Source: Plasmodium brasilianum
Taxonomy: Eukaryota > Apicomplexa > Aconoidasida > Haemosporida > Plasmodiidae
DNA: 64,000 nucleotides
Direction: 5' to 3'
Assembly: GCF_023973825.1 (NCBI RefSeq)
Contig: NC_090127.1
Location: 620,001 to 684,000 of the forward strand
Position numbers and translations under genes: made by a program. Below, in pieces: positions 1 to 11,053 of the stretch. Under the pieces are notes generated by a model. It did no database searches. It had not been told where the DNA came from and worked only from the letters and a program-made list of their open reading frames with translations. Numbering within the stretch: position 1 is the stretch's first letter; each line of letters starts with the position of its first letter.

Positions 1-665
1 TCCCCTAATACCTGAGTAATTTTTTTCTTTTCTCTTGATGATAAGGATAAATCGTTTATGTTTGAACTGAAAAAACATATATTATTTTCATCATGGTCAA
101 CTATAGAAGATCCATGCCATATGACTGAATAATGAAAGGTATGCGGAAAATTAAATCTGTCATGGTCTAATGATCTTGGTAAGGTTGATTCATGTTGCAA
201 TTTGGTTAAGGGTGTTATAAATGTACTAGGGTTCTTTTTATGTTTTATATTTTCTTTATCATGTGTAATACTTAACAATTTCTTTATTCTATATTTATTT
301 CTAAAACTGAAGTGTCTTCTTGTTTTTTCTTTTCCTACACATAGTTTCATAATTTCTTTTTTAATATTTTTACTAATAACTGATGGTGGTTCACACACTG
401 TTGTTCTATCTTCTAGTCGTATAGGGGGCACCTTCAACTTTGTACTTTTTTGTTCTTCGGTTAAATTTATTCTTTCTCTTTTTTTTCTATTCTTTTTACC
501 CCTTACTTGATTGAACATGCACCATATTTTATTATTTATTATTTCAAAATGTTTATGTTCATTATCCCTATTAATACCAATGATGTGATGGACATATTTA
601 TTACACTGAAAGAAGAACAAAACCCTCGGTTTTGCAGCATCCAATTTTTGTATTATAGTGCCCAT
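1..665 (-). CDS. Partial CDS (5' part), possible mS35-like mitochondrial ribosomal protein
   Basis: The minus strand is open for 221 codons from the ATG at 665-663 to the window edge, so the 3' part is missing. The next in-frame triplet set upstream reaches a TGA without another ATG, which supports this start. The protein is basic (KKNRKKRERINL around residue 56-67) and not low-complexity. Near the visible end it reads FPHTFHYSVIWHG, then NICFFSSNINDLSLSS and KKITQVLG. This recalls the conserved block of small-subunit mitoribosomal protein mS35, where an FP..F.YSV-W-G segment is followed by a hydrophobic strand, a DL.LS motif and an LxLxG ending. That is a by-eye family resemblance over about 50 residues, not a proven match. 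If right, the protein acts in the parasite mitochondrial ribosome. The coding region is well supported; the name is tentative. Confidence 0.5.
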   Translation of the reverse strand, partial: MGTIIQKLDAAKPRVLFFFQCNKYVHHIIGINRDNEHKHFEIINNKIWCMFNQVRGKKNRKKRERINLTEEQKSTKLKVPPIRLEDRTTVCEPPSVISKNIKKEIMKLCVGKEKTRRHFSFRNKYRIKKLLSITHDKENIKHKKNPSTFITPLTKLQHESTLPRSLDHDRFNFPHTFHYSVIWHGSSIVDHDENNICFFSSNINDLSLSSREKKKITQVLG

Positions 666-1685
666 ATTGTTAATTATTTCCCGTGAAACGTTAAAGACTC
701 ATTGAAGGCTCTCACGAATGGTATGGTTACTGTTCCTGTTAGTAACAGTAGCAGTAGATGTAACAGTAGTAGCGGTGTTACTATTGCAAACACATCGACT
801 ATTCATACTACGTACTAAGCTTCAAAGAGAAATGAATATTAAGCAATCAAACAGATGCAGTAAAAGTTTTCCCTCGGAATGTTATCACAGCTTTGCACTT
901 CTAATTAATGGGAAGTTTATTTTACCACTAATACATCTCTTCTAAATAGCAAACGTACGTATTTATCATTTGCATAGTCACTGCATGCGTTTTTGTTTAC
1001 CTCTATTCAGGTAATTACACAGAATTCTAATTGCAAGAATGAAAGTAAAAAAGGAACTTCGCATAAAGAAAAAATTTTTAAAATTAGAGAAAATGAAAAT
1101 AAGTGCTCGGTTAGAAATATGCAATTTTTTACGCTATTTATTTTTTTTGCATTTATTCGTAGGCATTTATTTTTACGAGTTCATTTTTACGAAATCATTT
1201 TTACGCGCTGATTTTTACGAATTTACTTGTGGCACATTTTATATATATATTTTTTTTCAATATAATACACCCAAGCCAAACACAGTTATGACAATTGTGA
1301 AAGTGGTATAATGCAAAAAATGCAATGAGAAATTGATTGAGACTTATCTTATCCTCCACATTTTTTTGTAAAATAGTGGAAAATTACAACTACTCTTTTG
1401 TAATAAGCCAACACGTTGTTGTTTTGTAGATTTTGTTCTTTTCTTGCTTTTCTTTTTTCTTCTTTATTATTTGTATTTCTTTTTTTTTTTTTTTTTCTTT
1501 TGTTTTTTGCGGAATAGTAAAAATGCCTTTCCCTTAGTTTTACATATTTGTTTGTTTTTCTGACTTCGTTTACTTTGTTCTCTTCACTCTACTCCTGAGC
1601 ACCCTGTTTATATGCTCAAGTGCTCTCACATGTACGCTCAAAGGAAAACATGTTATGAGTTATTATAAATAAAAAAAAAAAAAAA
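666..1685. other. Intergenic region between divergent genes
   Basis: AT-rich spacer between a minus-strand gene starting at 665 and the plus-strand IF-2 gene starting at 1686, so it should hold two divergent promoters. It contains poly-T runs near 1480-1495 and a poly-A run at 1669-1685 immediately before the IF-2 ATG. Short ORFs at 718-945 and 993-1311 are compositionally biased and have no recognisable domain. Confidence 0.6.
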
Positions 1686-4600
1686 ATGATTTTTCTCTTC
1701 AATAAGCTCCTATACAAAGGGAAGTACATACCTGTTGGTCGAAGAGTATTTAGAGAAAAACTGGTAAAAGGAAGAAAGCAGAAATCCCCCATAATTTTAT
1801 TGCCTCCCTATATATCTATACATGAACTTAGACTAATGTTAAATATAAATTATGAAACATGCTTTAAAGCTGCTAATGTTTATAAATGTGGAAATAAATA
1901 CAGATGGAAAGACTCAGATGATAGGATCTTCCAAACAGTAAACAAACGAAATGTAATTATACCTTACAATGTTGCAGCATATGTTAGTAAATTATTTAAG
2001 TTTAAACCAAAGCTTATTGAAGTAGAGATATTTTGTGAAGAGGGAAAAAGAGTTGATAAGTCTCTCATGGACATATATAAAAATGCTTACGAAGCTGAAA
2101 AATATTATGAAAATAGTTTGATGCACCAAAATGGAAGGTTATATTGTAATAGGGAAAGAGGTGTGAACATGGGTGGAGGTGCAAATACATTAACGAGAGA
2201 CGTGAGAAAAATAAGTTTATCAAATCAGGGCAGTATTAATAGATGTGGTAATGACAATGGTAGTGGTATGGGCCATAGTGGCAGCTACAATAGTATCTGT
2301 GTTAGTCATACTGACGACAACAGTGATAATCATACGCAAGGTTTGCACGATTGTCTTCTGGCGCACCCCAGTGCTTACTATAGCTCATCTAATAAAAGGC
2401 AAAATTACTATACGGTTGTTTCCGTAATAGGACATATAAATCATGGGAAAACTACACTACTAGACAAAATAACAAAGAATAATTTGGCTCTAAGTGAAGC
2501 TGGGTGCATTACACAAAATATAAAACCTATAAATTTTGAATATGGTCCTTATAGGTTTACATTTCTAGACACACCTGGACATAAAGTTTTTCAAATATTT
2601 AGAGGAAGAGCTGCATTCCTTTCAGATATCCTTATTATCTTAATTTCGTTAGAAGTTGGAGCAGAAATACAAACTGAAGAATCAATAAAATATGCTGATA
2701 AATTCAACATACCTGTTATTTTTGCTTTAAATAAAGCTGATATATATGGGGGTAATGAATCTATAGTAAAAGCGGAGCTAAAAAAGCAATGTGTAAAGAT
2801 GTTTGATGATGGTAATTTAAAACATAATTTTTCAGTAGAAATTGAAAATTCGATCACTATATCATCCTTAAATGGTTATAATTTGGACAAGCTAGTTAAT
2901 AGAATATTTTTCATATCACAGAGTATAAATTTACCATATCATAGTGTAAACGATTTTTATACCCATTATATGGATGATCGTTTGGGTGTTAACAACAGCT
3001 ATATGGACGACTGCCCACGTGTCGACGGCAGCCGTGACGAGGAAAAAGCCAAAGTACAGAGAAATGACGATTTGAATTTACTAAAAAAGTATATCCGAAA
3101 ATCCGATTTTCTACTAGCGCTGGATAAAAGCCCATTTGGAATGGGCATTGTAGTAGACATAAGCAAAGACTCAAGTAAAGGCACGATCCTTCATGTTATT
3201 GTAAGAAATGGTTTCTTCATTGAAGGCAGTTATTTTATATGTGGTTCAGCTTATGGAAGGATTCAAAAGATGTATAAATTTAATAGTAACTATAAGGAAT
3301 GCTGCAATTATGCATCTATAGGTATGGCAGTTCAAATATCAGGAATAAAAAAAAGTGGGCATGCAACAACAGACGACTTAATTTTTACTCTTCCACAAAA
3401 TAATGCTTTCAGATTATGCCAATACAGACTCATGGTCGAAAAATTAACAACATTACAAGTTAGTGGTAAAGAAATTAAAGTTTCATGGGAAAATGATATG
3501 AAAAAAAATGAGTTTCACGCAGAGGATATTTACGAAAATAGACTTGAAATGTCTGATAAAAGAAAAGCCATTGAAGAATTTGGGGTACAAAATGACAAAA
3601 TATTTGAAGATGTATCTGTGCAAGAATTTCATAAGAGCAATACTCAACTAAGGAAAGAAGAAAACGATTTTGTACAAATTGAGTTAGAAGAGGAACATAA
3701 ATATGAAGAAGTGCAAAATAATAAAAAACAAAAAATACAAACTATACTTATGCAACAAGATAATAATGAAAGTATTTTAGTGCCTGAAGAAAAAACAATT
3801 CTATATTTCCAGAACCCAATAAATAACCCGCAATGTAATTCTCTTGACAATGAATCCTTATCTGTAGGGGAGGTAAATGGCACTTCGGAGAAGCAGCCTT
3901 GTAATAGGGAAAAGCCCAACAGTACAAAGTTGGATTATTCTAAAAATAGTCATTTGGAATATTGCTACCAGAAAAATTACAACCCACAAAATGATCGCCA
4001 TAAAAATGATGGATACAAACAATCTGTTCATCCAGGAATCTCCAGCTCTTCTCTTATCAACGAATATGCTTTCGATAGTGATACCTCAAACATATTAGAC
4101 AATAATTCTGTAAGCCAAATTGACAATAAAGGACAAAGAACAGATTATGATTATGCTACTTTGCAAAATAAAGTTTACGGTTCGATGGAAAAAAGGAGTA
4201 CAATGAAAGAGGAACAGAAAAATATAGGCAAAGAGGCAGTATGTCGAATAGGGGAAGAAGAGAGGAAGAAGGTGAAAAATGAAGAAGATAATTATTCTAA
4301 AGGCACAAATGTTCTTACTGATAAAGAGCTAGAATTAAATTACAGGGGAAGAAAAAACAAATATTCTAAAGATTTTTACACAATGTATGATACATCATTG
4401 AATGAGGAAAGCTCAGAAAAACCAGATACTTCACATAATGCAAATAACCAAAATGAAGGTAATAACTGGCGCGAAAATATGAACAAATTGAATGAACCCT
4501 GGTACTATGAAGAAAGCGAAGAAACGTGGACGAAAAAAGTACTTCAGAGAAATGATAAACTTATGGAGAGCTGGAGAGGAAAAACACGACAGAGAGAAAT

Positions 4601-5180
4601 TGAAAAGGAAAGACAATTATTTTATGAAAAACAAATGATATTGAAAAATGAAATTATGAAAAGACGACTTCTAGGGGAAGAAGAACTAACTGAAGAAGAA
4701 ATTAATGCGTATCTTTATGGTGAGAAAAATGAAAAAGCAGATGATAACACAAATGCAGTAGATCAAAATGAAGATATTAAACTACCAGAAAAAAATTGCC
4801 CTGTAATACCTATTATAATCAGAACTAACTACGTTGGAATGTTTGATATTTTTTTAGACGAGTTTGAAAATATCCAAAAAAAATATAATGTAAAAATATC
4901 TGTTGTTCATGGTGGTATAGGACCTATTACACCAAATGATGTCGTCCATGCTGAAGTAGAAAGTAATTATGGTTATTGCTGTATTTATGCTTTTCACGTT
5001 AAAATATTACCAGATTCCGTAAAACAAGCAGTTTTGTCTAATATTGTAATAAAACAATTTGATGTTTTCACCGACCTAATAGATGATGTTGTCAATAGAA
5101 TTAAAAATGTAAAGGCTTTAATTGCACATAATATGTATGTAAGGAGCCTCAAAAATGAAAAAACACGGGAGGGGTTATAA
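1686..5180 (+). CDS. IF2: Translation initiation factor IF-2, organellar, lacking a C2 domain
   Basis: Single exon, 1164 residues. IF-2 is the GTPase that brings formyl-Met-tRNA to the small subunit; here it would act in the apicoplast or mitochondrion. An IF2_N-like helix-turn region sits near residues 37-90 (PPYISIHELRLMLNI). The G domain shows the P-loop GHINHGKT at 249-256, switch I AGCITQNIKP, DTPGH at 295-299 and NKAD at 349-352. The P-loop has Asn where bacterial IF-2 has Asp, and switch I has Cys and Asn where AGGITQH is usual. A domain II beta-barrel (FGMGIVVDI to YGRIQKMY) follows. After a charged, Asn/Lys/Glu-rich insertion of roughly 450 residues comes domain C1 (about 1039-1140: PVIPIIIRTNYVG, VVHGGIGPITPNDV, FDVFTDLIDDV). 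The ORF stops about 20 residues later, so the tRNA-binding C2 barrel is absent. An N-terminal hydrophobic/basic stretch could be a targeting sequence. Identity is secure; which organelle it serves is inferred. Confidence 0.93.
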   Translation: MIFLFNKLLYKGKYIPVGRRVFREKLVKGRKQKSPIILLPPYISIHELRLMLNINYETCFKAANVYKCGNKYRWKDSDDRIFQTVNKRNVIIPYNVAAYVSKLFKFKPKLIEVEIFCEEGKRVDKSLMDIYKNAYEAEKYYENSLMHQNGRLYCNRERGVNMGGGANTLTRDVRKISLSNQGSINRCGNDNGSGMGHSGSYNSICVSHTDDNSDNHTQGLHDCLLAHPSAYYSSSNKRQNYYTVVSVIGHINHGKTTLLDKITKNNLALSEAGCITQNIKPINFEYGPYRFTFLDTPGHKVFQIFRGRAAFLSDILIILISLEVGAEIQTEESIKYADKFNIPVIFALNKADIYGGNESIVKAELKKQCVKMFDDGNLKHNFSVEIENSITISSLNGYNLDKLVNRIFFISQSINLPYHSVNDFYTHYMDDRLGVNNSYMDDCPRVDGSRDEEKAKVQRNDDLNLLKKYIRKSDFLLALDKSPFGMGIVVDISKDSSKGTILHVIVRNGFFIEGSYFICGSAYGRIQKMYKFNSNYKECCNYASIGMAVQISGIKKSGHATTDDLIFTLPQNNAFRLCQYRLMVEKLTTLQVSGKEIKVSWENDMKKNEFHAEDIYENRLEMSDKRKAIEEFGVQNDKIFEDVSVQEFHKSNTQLRKEENDFVQIELEEEHKYEEVQNNKKQKIQTILMQQDNNESILVPEEKTILYFQNPINNPQCNSLDNESLSVGEVNGTSEKQPCNREKPNSTKLDYSKNSHLEYCYQKNYNPQNDRHKNDGYKQSVHPGISSSSLINEYAFDSDTSNILDNNSVSQIDNKGQRTDYDYATLQNKVYGSMEKRSTMKEEQKNIGKEAVCRIGEEERKKVKNEEDNYSKGTNVLTDKELELNYRGRKNKYSKDFYTMYDTSLNEESSEKPDTSHNANNQNEGNNWRENMNKLNEPWYYEESEETWTKKVLQRNDKLMESWRGKTRQREIEKERQLFYEKQMILKNEIMKRRLLGEEELTEEEINAYLYGEKNEKADDNTNAVDQNEDIKLPEKNCPVIPIIIRTNYVGMFDIFLDEFENIQKKYNVKISVVHGGIGPITPNDVVHAEVESNYGYCCIYAFHVKILPDSVKQAVLSNIVIKQFDVFTDLIDDVVNRIKNVKALIAHNMYVRSLKNEKTREGL

Positions 5181-6264
5181 ATAGTGATAATAATAGTAAT
5201 AATAATGATAAAATACATTAAATTAAGACAAAATTTTTAATTAGATTAGCAAGGAAAAAAAATAAAAAAAAAAAAAAAAAGAAAACGAAATATACTTCTG
5301 TTTCGTTTTTCGTAAATATTTCATATTCATGTAAATGTTCGTAAGACCAAAGATCCTCTCTCTATATAGGTAAATTCATTTTAAACCAGAAATATAACCA
5401 TATAGTCTCTTGAACATAACTACAAAAAATTAGAATAAACATTTGCATAATTATGATTATTTCTCTTTATAAAAAAAAATATATTAAACAATTCAAGAGA
5501 TGTCATCACTTGTGATTTTATATATTTTTTTTTGCTTTTGTTAGTTGCATTGATTTATTGTACGTGGTTAAAACGAGCGCCGATCATGTATGTTTGTATA
5601 TATATAAATATATATATATATATATACTCATATATTTATTTATTTATGCGTGAGAGCGTTCCGTTTGTTCTTTTATTTCGTTTTAATGTATTTCGTTTTA
5701 ATGTTTTTCTTTTTAATGTATTTCGTTTTAATGTTTTTCTTTTTAATGTATTTCTTTTTAATTCGTTTTATTTCGCTTTATCTTTAGAGGCTTAACGAGC
5801 AAAGAAATATTGTTTTTGTTTGTAAAACTTAAAAAGTGAGAATTACTAAAAATTGATATTTCACTTATAAATAACTTATATGAACTTCAAAAATTGATAC
5901 ACACATGAAAAATTGTCTACATCGTGCAGACATTCGAAATGACAAAACATAAGAATTAAGAAAAAATATAACAAAAAAATGATCAATGCTGCAAATCTGC
6001 TACTTACATTCCTATATATATATGCTATATACTTATTCATAACGGCATACTTGTAAAAAATAATAAAAAATATGTTTGCATGTTAATATAAATTGACAAT
6101 TATACTTATTATTCACTTGCATATTTCATTATAAAAAAAAAAAATTTTTTCAAGGCAAATATTACTCTTGTCTTGAATTCCTTGCACCATTTTATTAATG
6201 CTCTTAATGCTCGTTGTAATTATAATTTAAATGTAAGTTATGGCTTCCAATATTTTGTATTTCT
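5181..6264. other. Intergenic region, AT-rich
   Basis: No gene recognised. Downstream of the IF-2 stop there is no additional exon resembling the missing C2 domain. A purine-poor minisatellite of roughly 11-12 bp units (TTTTTAATGT / TTTCGTTTTAATG) lies at 5675-5775. Confidence 0.5.
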
Positions 6265-6456
6265 TCATATAATAATAGTAGTACTTACAGCTGGACTTGA
6301 AAAGACCAAAGTTGAAGGATAAATCTGAACTGGTGTGGAAACAATTGTTGATACAGGTGTTGTTGGGATTGTATAGATTCTTGACGTTGAAACCGCGGGT
6401 ACAGACACACATGTCCTGTATGCTGCTATAGAACTTGGAACATATACTATAGACAT
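6265..6456 (-). CDS. Small Val/Thr/Ser/Pro-rich protein of unknown function (copy A)
   Basis: A 63-codon ORF starts at the ATG at 6456 (MSIVYVPSSIAAYR...). It is rich in V, T, S, P and I, with repeated TPV/VSTP motifs, and is unlike the Asn/Lys low complexity typical of this genome. The codons use C and G more than the flanks do, which suggests real coding sequence. After codon 56 (SSPA) the DNA reads GTAAGT at 6288-6283, an ideal phase-0 splice donor, so the last seven codons may be intron and a further exon may exist. A second gene of similar length and composition lies at 8133-8333 in the same orientation. No signal peptide or membrane span is evident. Function is unknown; the composition recalls small structural or cytoskeletal proteins, but this is only an impression. 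Confidence 0.5.
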   Translation of the reverse strand: MSIVYVPSSIAAYRTCVSVPAVSTSRIYTIPTTPVSTIVSTPVQIYPSTLVFSSPAVSTTIII

Positions 6457-7071
6457 CTTTAGAAATTAATATTTAAAAATACAAAAAATATAAAAAAAAT
6501 AAAATATATATATATATATACATATACAATGCTTTATCCAAAAAAGAAAAAAATTCAGAAATGTGTGCAGAGGGAGCGTAATAAAATTTTAAAAAGTATT
6601 CAATTTACAAAAAAATCATGCCTTCGTATGACAATATATTTATTGATGTATGTCAAAAATTAAAAGAAATTATTAAATTTTACGAAAAAAAAATAATGTA
6701 AAAATAAAAAATAATAAAATAAAAATAAAATTAACAATTAATTTTATATTTGTAAGAATCTTGTTTTTTTTTTTTTTTTTAGGCAGTTAGCTAGCTATTC
6801 ATTTTAATAAATGAAAAAAAAAAAAATAAAATAAATATGCTACTATTCTTCTAGCGTTCAAAAAATTTCCATTAATCGCTAGTTAGACCTTTAAACATCT
6901 ACTGATTATTATTGTTAATTCTACAGCTGTATAATCGGGAAAGTAGTAATCCAATCACTTTTGTTGAACGGTGTACATATATATATAGGCTGTGGTTTAA
7001 TTTGTCAAATTATTTCTCGTTTCGCTTTTTTTTTTTTTTCCCTTATATATCAACTAGTACATGGCGTTTTT

Positions 7072-7109
<38 letters not shown>

Positions 7110-8132
7110 GAACATCTTAAAATTGGCTAATAGCTTGAAACAAAATAACCACAAAAAAAAATTTTTATCTTAAGAAGTAATTTTACGCTTTTTTTTTTTT
7201 TTCTTTCTTTTAATATGATTTGTATGTAGAGGTACATATCACTGAATTTACTAATTTTCCCGAAAATATCAAATTTGGAAATATGTAAAATTATGAATTC
7301 TTTTATTATGTTTATTCAAAATGTACACTTATCTTAGAAAATATAGTAAATATAATACAAAAATAACATAAAGATTAAGTGTTAAAAATTAAAATGCGAA
7401 AAAAAATTTTAAAAGAAAAAAGGCAAGCATTCGTTAGGTAGAATTATAATCTATTATTACTTGCTTGTAATTAATAAAAATGAAAATATTGAATAAAACT
7501 TGTTAAATATAAATGTTCTTATACTTAAAAAAAAAAAAAAAAAAACAGCAAAAGTAAAATAAAATAAAGTAGAATAAAAGCGAAATACACACATAAATGT
7601 GAACTAAAAAGAAATATAAAAGTTCCGCGGTTTAAATTAATAACGTTTATATATAGGAGATAATAATATACGTGCAAAATTACATTGCATTAAACTTATT
7701 TTAAAACATTATGTTGTATGAATAATTTATTAATTAAAATTATTATATATATATATGTATATATCACAATATTTTAATAAGAAAAAAAATGTAAGAATTT
7801 TTATTATATATTTAATTAATTTTTTTATTTTTTTTCTTTCCCAAAATAGTCAGTTCAAAACTGTTCTAAATATCTTCAAAAAAATGTTTTTTATATTTTT
7901 TTTGAATAGTATCATTAACTAAGTATTATTTGGGGTTTATTATATATATATATATATATATGTACATATATAGTATTTTAATATAAATGGGGAGGTTTAT
8001 ACACCTATGTAAATATTTACACATATATATATGTACATATATGTAAATAAACAATTTCTTACATGTTTGTTAAGCTTTCTTCTATTTGAACGTATCTCTT
8101 AATATTTCCACGCCACACACCTTTAAAAAGTA
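6457..8132. other. Intergenic region, AT-rich
   Basis: Very AT-rich DNA with poly-T runs (7074-7108 is the longest), poly-A runs and TA dinucleotide tracts (for example 7941-7960). It separates the two small V/T/P-rich genes and should carry the upstream region of copy A and the 3' end of copy B. I see no supported gene in it. Confidence 0.5.
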
Positions 8133-8333
8133 TTATATAATAACAGTTACGGGGGTTGTATAAGAATAGCTAAGGCATAATTGCTGTGGAGGAATTACAT
8201 GGATATTTTTAACAACTGGAATATTATTTGGAAAAGTATAAACAACTGTTTGTGGTACAACACTATATGTAGTTGTGTAAACAACTGGCGCCTGTTGTAA
8301 TGTAACGATCGGTGTTGTTATAATTGTAGCCAT
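8133..8333 (-). CDS. Small Val/Thr/Pro-rich protein of unknown function (copy B)
   Basis: A 66-codon ORF from the ATG at 8333 (MATIITTPIVTLQQAPVVYT...). Like the ORF at 6265-6456 it is short and rich in V, T, P, Y and I, begins with M-[SA]-x-I and ends in a run of isoleucines (PVTVII here, STTIII there). Both also have a phase-0 GTAA sequence near the 3' end: GTAACT at 8150-8145 here, after codon 61. The shared length, composition, orientation and ending suggest diverged tandem duplicates. No known domain, signal peptide or transmembrane helix is visible. The three-prime end may be spliced. I do not recognise the protein. Confidence 0.5.
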   Translation of the reverse strand: MATIITTPIVTLQQAPVVYTTTYSVVPQTVVYTFPNNIPVVKNIHVIPPQQLCLSYSYTTPVTVII

Positions 8334-8958
8334 TATTTCCTAAAAGAAAAAATATTTTAATTCATAAATACATACGTATGTACATACGTATATAATTGTG
8401 ATTAGCATATAAGCGATGTTCACACAATAATTTATATATGCAAAATATAAATAAATTTACTCATATATATTTGTTTATATGTTTATATCATAAATGAGTT
8501 CAACTGACAATGTAGAAAAAAACATTGTGTAATAAAATTAGGTTAATAATAATTTCATAGTAGGTTCTTTTTTTTTTTTTTCTTTTCTTTTCTTTTTTTT
8601 TTTTTTAATTTTATTTTTAGAAGCTTTACTTATTATGTCAAGGTAAAATCGAATTTTATGGGGAATTAATCAAAATTTCGCTAAAACAAAAATAGCTATT
8701 ATATATACTTTTGCTTTGTTAATATATATTTTTAGAAAATTTGGACACTTCCGTAGTTTTATAAAATATAACGTCGTATTTAAAAAGATAAAATGTGTGG
8801 ACACTATGTAAAAATTATGATAATATAATTGGCATGCCTATAAAATTTAAAAGAACAAAAAAAGATAAAATAAAAATATATAAAAAAAAATAAAAAAAGT
8901 TTCTGTTTTTATCTTCTTAAAAGATGTATGAACATTTTAAATTAAGGGTGTAAGCTTA

Positions 8959-9250
8959 CACAGATATATACATATAGATAGATATATACAGATAAATACA
9001 TATAGATAGATATATACAGATAAATACATATATACAGATATATACAGATAAATACATATATACAGATAAATACATATATATAGATATATACAGATATATA
9101 CAGATATATACAGATATATACATATATACAGATATATACATATATACAGATATATACATATATACAGATATATACAGATATATAGATATATATAGTTATA
9201 TACATATATACAGATATATACATATATAGATAGATATGTAGATAGATATA
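8959..9250. repeat. TA(CA)GATA microsatellite block
   Basis: About 290 bp of interleaved 6-10 bp units built from TATACAGATA, TACATATA and GATAGATA. It reads open on the minus strand only because the repeat lacks stops; the product would be Tyr/Ile alternation, so I treat it as non-coding. Confidence 0.85.
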
Positions 9251-9991
9251 GATATAGACAAAAAGAATTTACACTACAACAAATATTAATGTTATAATGA
9301 AGTTTTTTTTTTTTTTTTTTTTTAATAAACCTGGATCGTTATGTTTTAACATCAATAATTATCAATAATATTTTAATTTTTGCATATTATTTATGAACTT
9401 TCAACACAATTTTAAATGAATTTGTTTTTACAATTTATTGGTGGTATTAACAAATTTTTGTGTAAAGAATTGTATATATTTATGCGCATGTTAATATATA
9501 TATATATATATACGTACATATATTGAGACTTGTTCATTATAAATGGAAAATCATTTCTTCTATAACTTTCCTTTTTTGTTGCTTAGTGGACGCTGTTCAT
9601 CTCAAGAGGCACATGAATTCAAGTTTTTATTACTTTCTTTTTTTTTTTATTGTCTGCATGCACATGTAGATTTTTATTTATTAGCTATGAGATAGCTGAG
9701 AAGTAAATAATTTAAGACAAAAAAAAAAAAAAAAAAAGGAAATGTTTATATATGTATATATATACACATTTATTTATTTAATGACTGTTAATTTTTAAGA
9801 GAACATTACCTGTACAAATTCGCAGAAATAACACAGCGGAAAAAATGTTAAACAAGATTTATTTTTTGCGTAGTTTATACACTGCCCTTTATGTAACTAT
9901 ATCAAATTTATTTGGTATATAATTGTTTAGTTTTTTCTTTTTTGAAAATTTTATGTAATATTATTAAACATATTTAACTGGGGTGTCAACA

Positions 9992-9997
9992 AAAAAA

Positions 9998-10034
<37 letters not shown>

Positions 10035-10142
10035 GAAAAGAAAAAGCAAAAGCAAAAGAAATAGAAAAAGCAAAAGCAAAAGAAATAGAAAAAGCAAAAG
10101 CAAAAGAAATAGAAAAAGCAAAAGAAAAAAAGAATAGAAAAA
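9992..10142. repeat. A/G-rich minisatellite
   Basis: Poly-A followed by repeated AAAAG, then a 30-bp-scale unit of AAAAGCAAAAGCAAAAGAAATAG occurring about three to four times. A strong purine/pyrimidine strand asymmetry is visible. No gene is supported. Confidence 0.8.
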
Positions 10143-10904
10143 GGCGTTTTTATGTTAGAAGCTTCATACACCCTCTTAATAAAAACATACGTACTCTGTG
10201 ATTTTATACATTTATGGTTTTACAACATAATTGTACAAAAAAAAAATATTTACTATAAATACAATATAAAATTAATGCCATATAATTGCAAATTAAATAA
10301 AATAAAAAAACAATATAATATGCAGGTTCTTCGTATAGACATAATTTTTTCGTAAACATAAAACATGGGATATTTTTTTAAAATGAGTTTTTTTCCTTTT
10401 TTTCGAATCCTTTATGATTATAAACAGTTTTTAAACCTTGTCTTACGAAATATAGAGAAACCTTTTACTCAACTGTATGTATTTTTATATTTTATTTATT
10501 TTTTAAACCGCTTAAAACCCATAAAAACAGATTTTCAAATATATGGGGACGCCCTCATTTATGTACTACTATGTCTGCGTCCTATCTGAGAAATGAAAAA
10601 AAAAAATTGTTTCATTGCATGCAAAAAATTATAATTAAAAGACATTCGAAAATAGGTAAATCCAAGAAGCACGTTTCTTTTTGTTGTTCATTACTTTAGC
10701 AATTAATACAATATTGAGGATCTCTCTCCATATATACACATATATACATAAACATGTATGCATAGGCATATACACATTATGCGCGGAATGACGGAGAGGC
10801 AAATTTATTTTGGTATTTCCAAAACAATAAAATATGAAAATAAAAAAATAATTTCGTAAAAAAGGCTAAGACGAATACATTTTTATTGAATATTTTATGT
10901 TCCG

Positions 10905-11053
10905 CTAATTCTGTGTAAAATTATTTTTTTTCCTCATTTGCTCTGGAATGTATTTGGGACGTTTTTTACTTCTTTCTCCTTAACACATTATAGAAGTCTT
11001 TGTTTATTTCTTTTTCTATGTTCAATATACTTTTTTCCTTTATTTTATATTTT
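10905..11053 (-). CDS. Candidate terminal exon of an unidentified spliced gene
   Basis: On the minus strand, a TTTTTTGTTCAG acceptor (ending at 11054) is followed by codons reading KYKIKEKSILNIEKEINKDF, then YNVLRRKK and a stop. One frame over, the same DNA continues as SKKRPKYIPEQMRKKNNFTQ, then N and TAG at 10907-10905. The two pieces look like one basic, non-repetitive coding stretch interrupted by a single frame change near 10965-10975. A base error, a very short cryptic intron or decay could explain this. The local GC content is above that of the flanks. I do not recognise the protein and cannot place the upstream exons with certainty. Confidence 0.3.

Larger units (their letters stand above)
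8334..10904. other. Intergenic region with microsatellites
   Basis: AT-rich and gene-poor. It holds the TACAGATA/TACATATA microsatellite at about 8959-9250, several 15-25 nt homopolymers, and an A/G-rich minisatellite at 9992-10142. A 74-codon ORF at 10365-10589 has no recognisable features. Confidence 0.5.
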
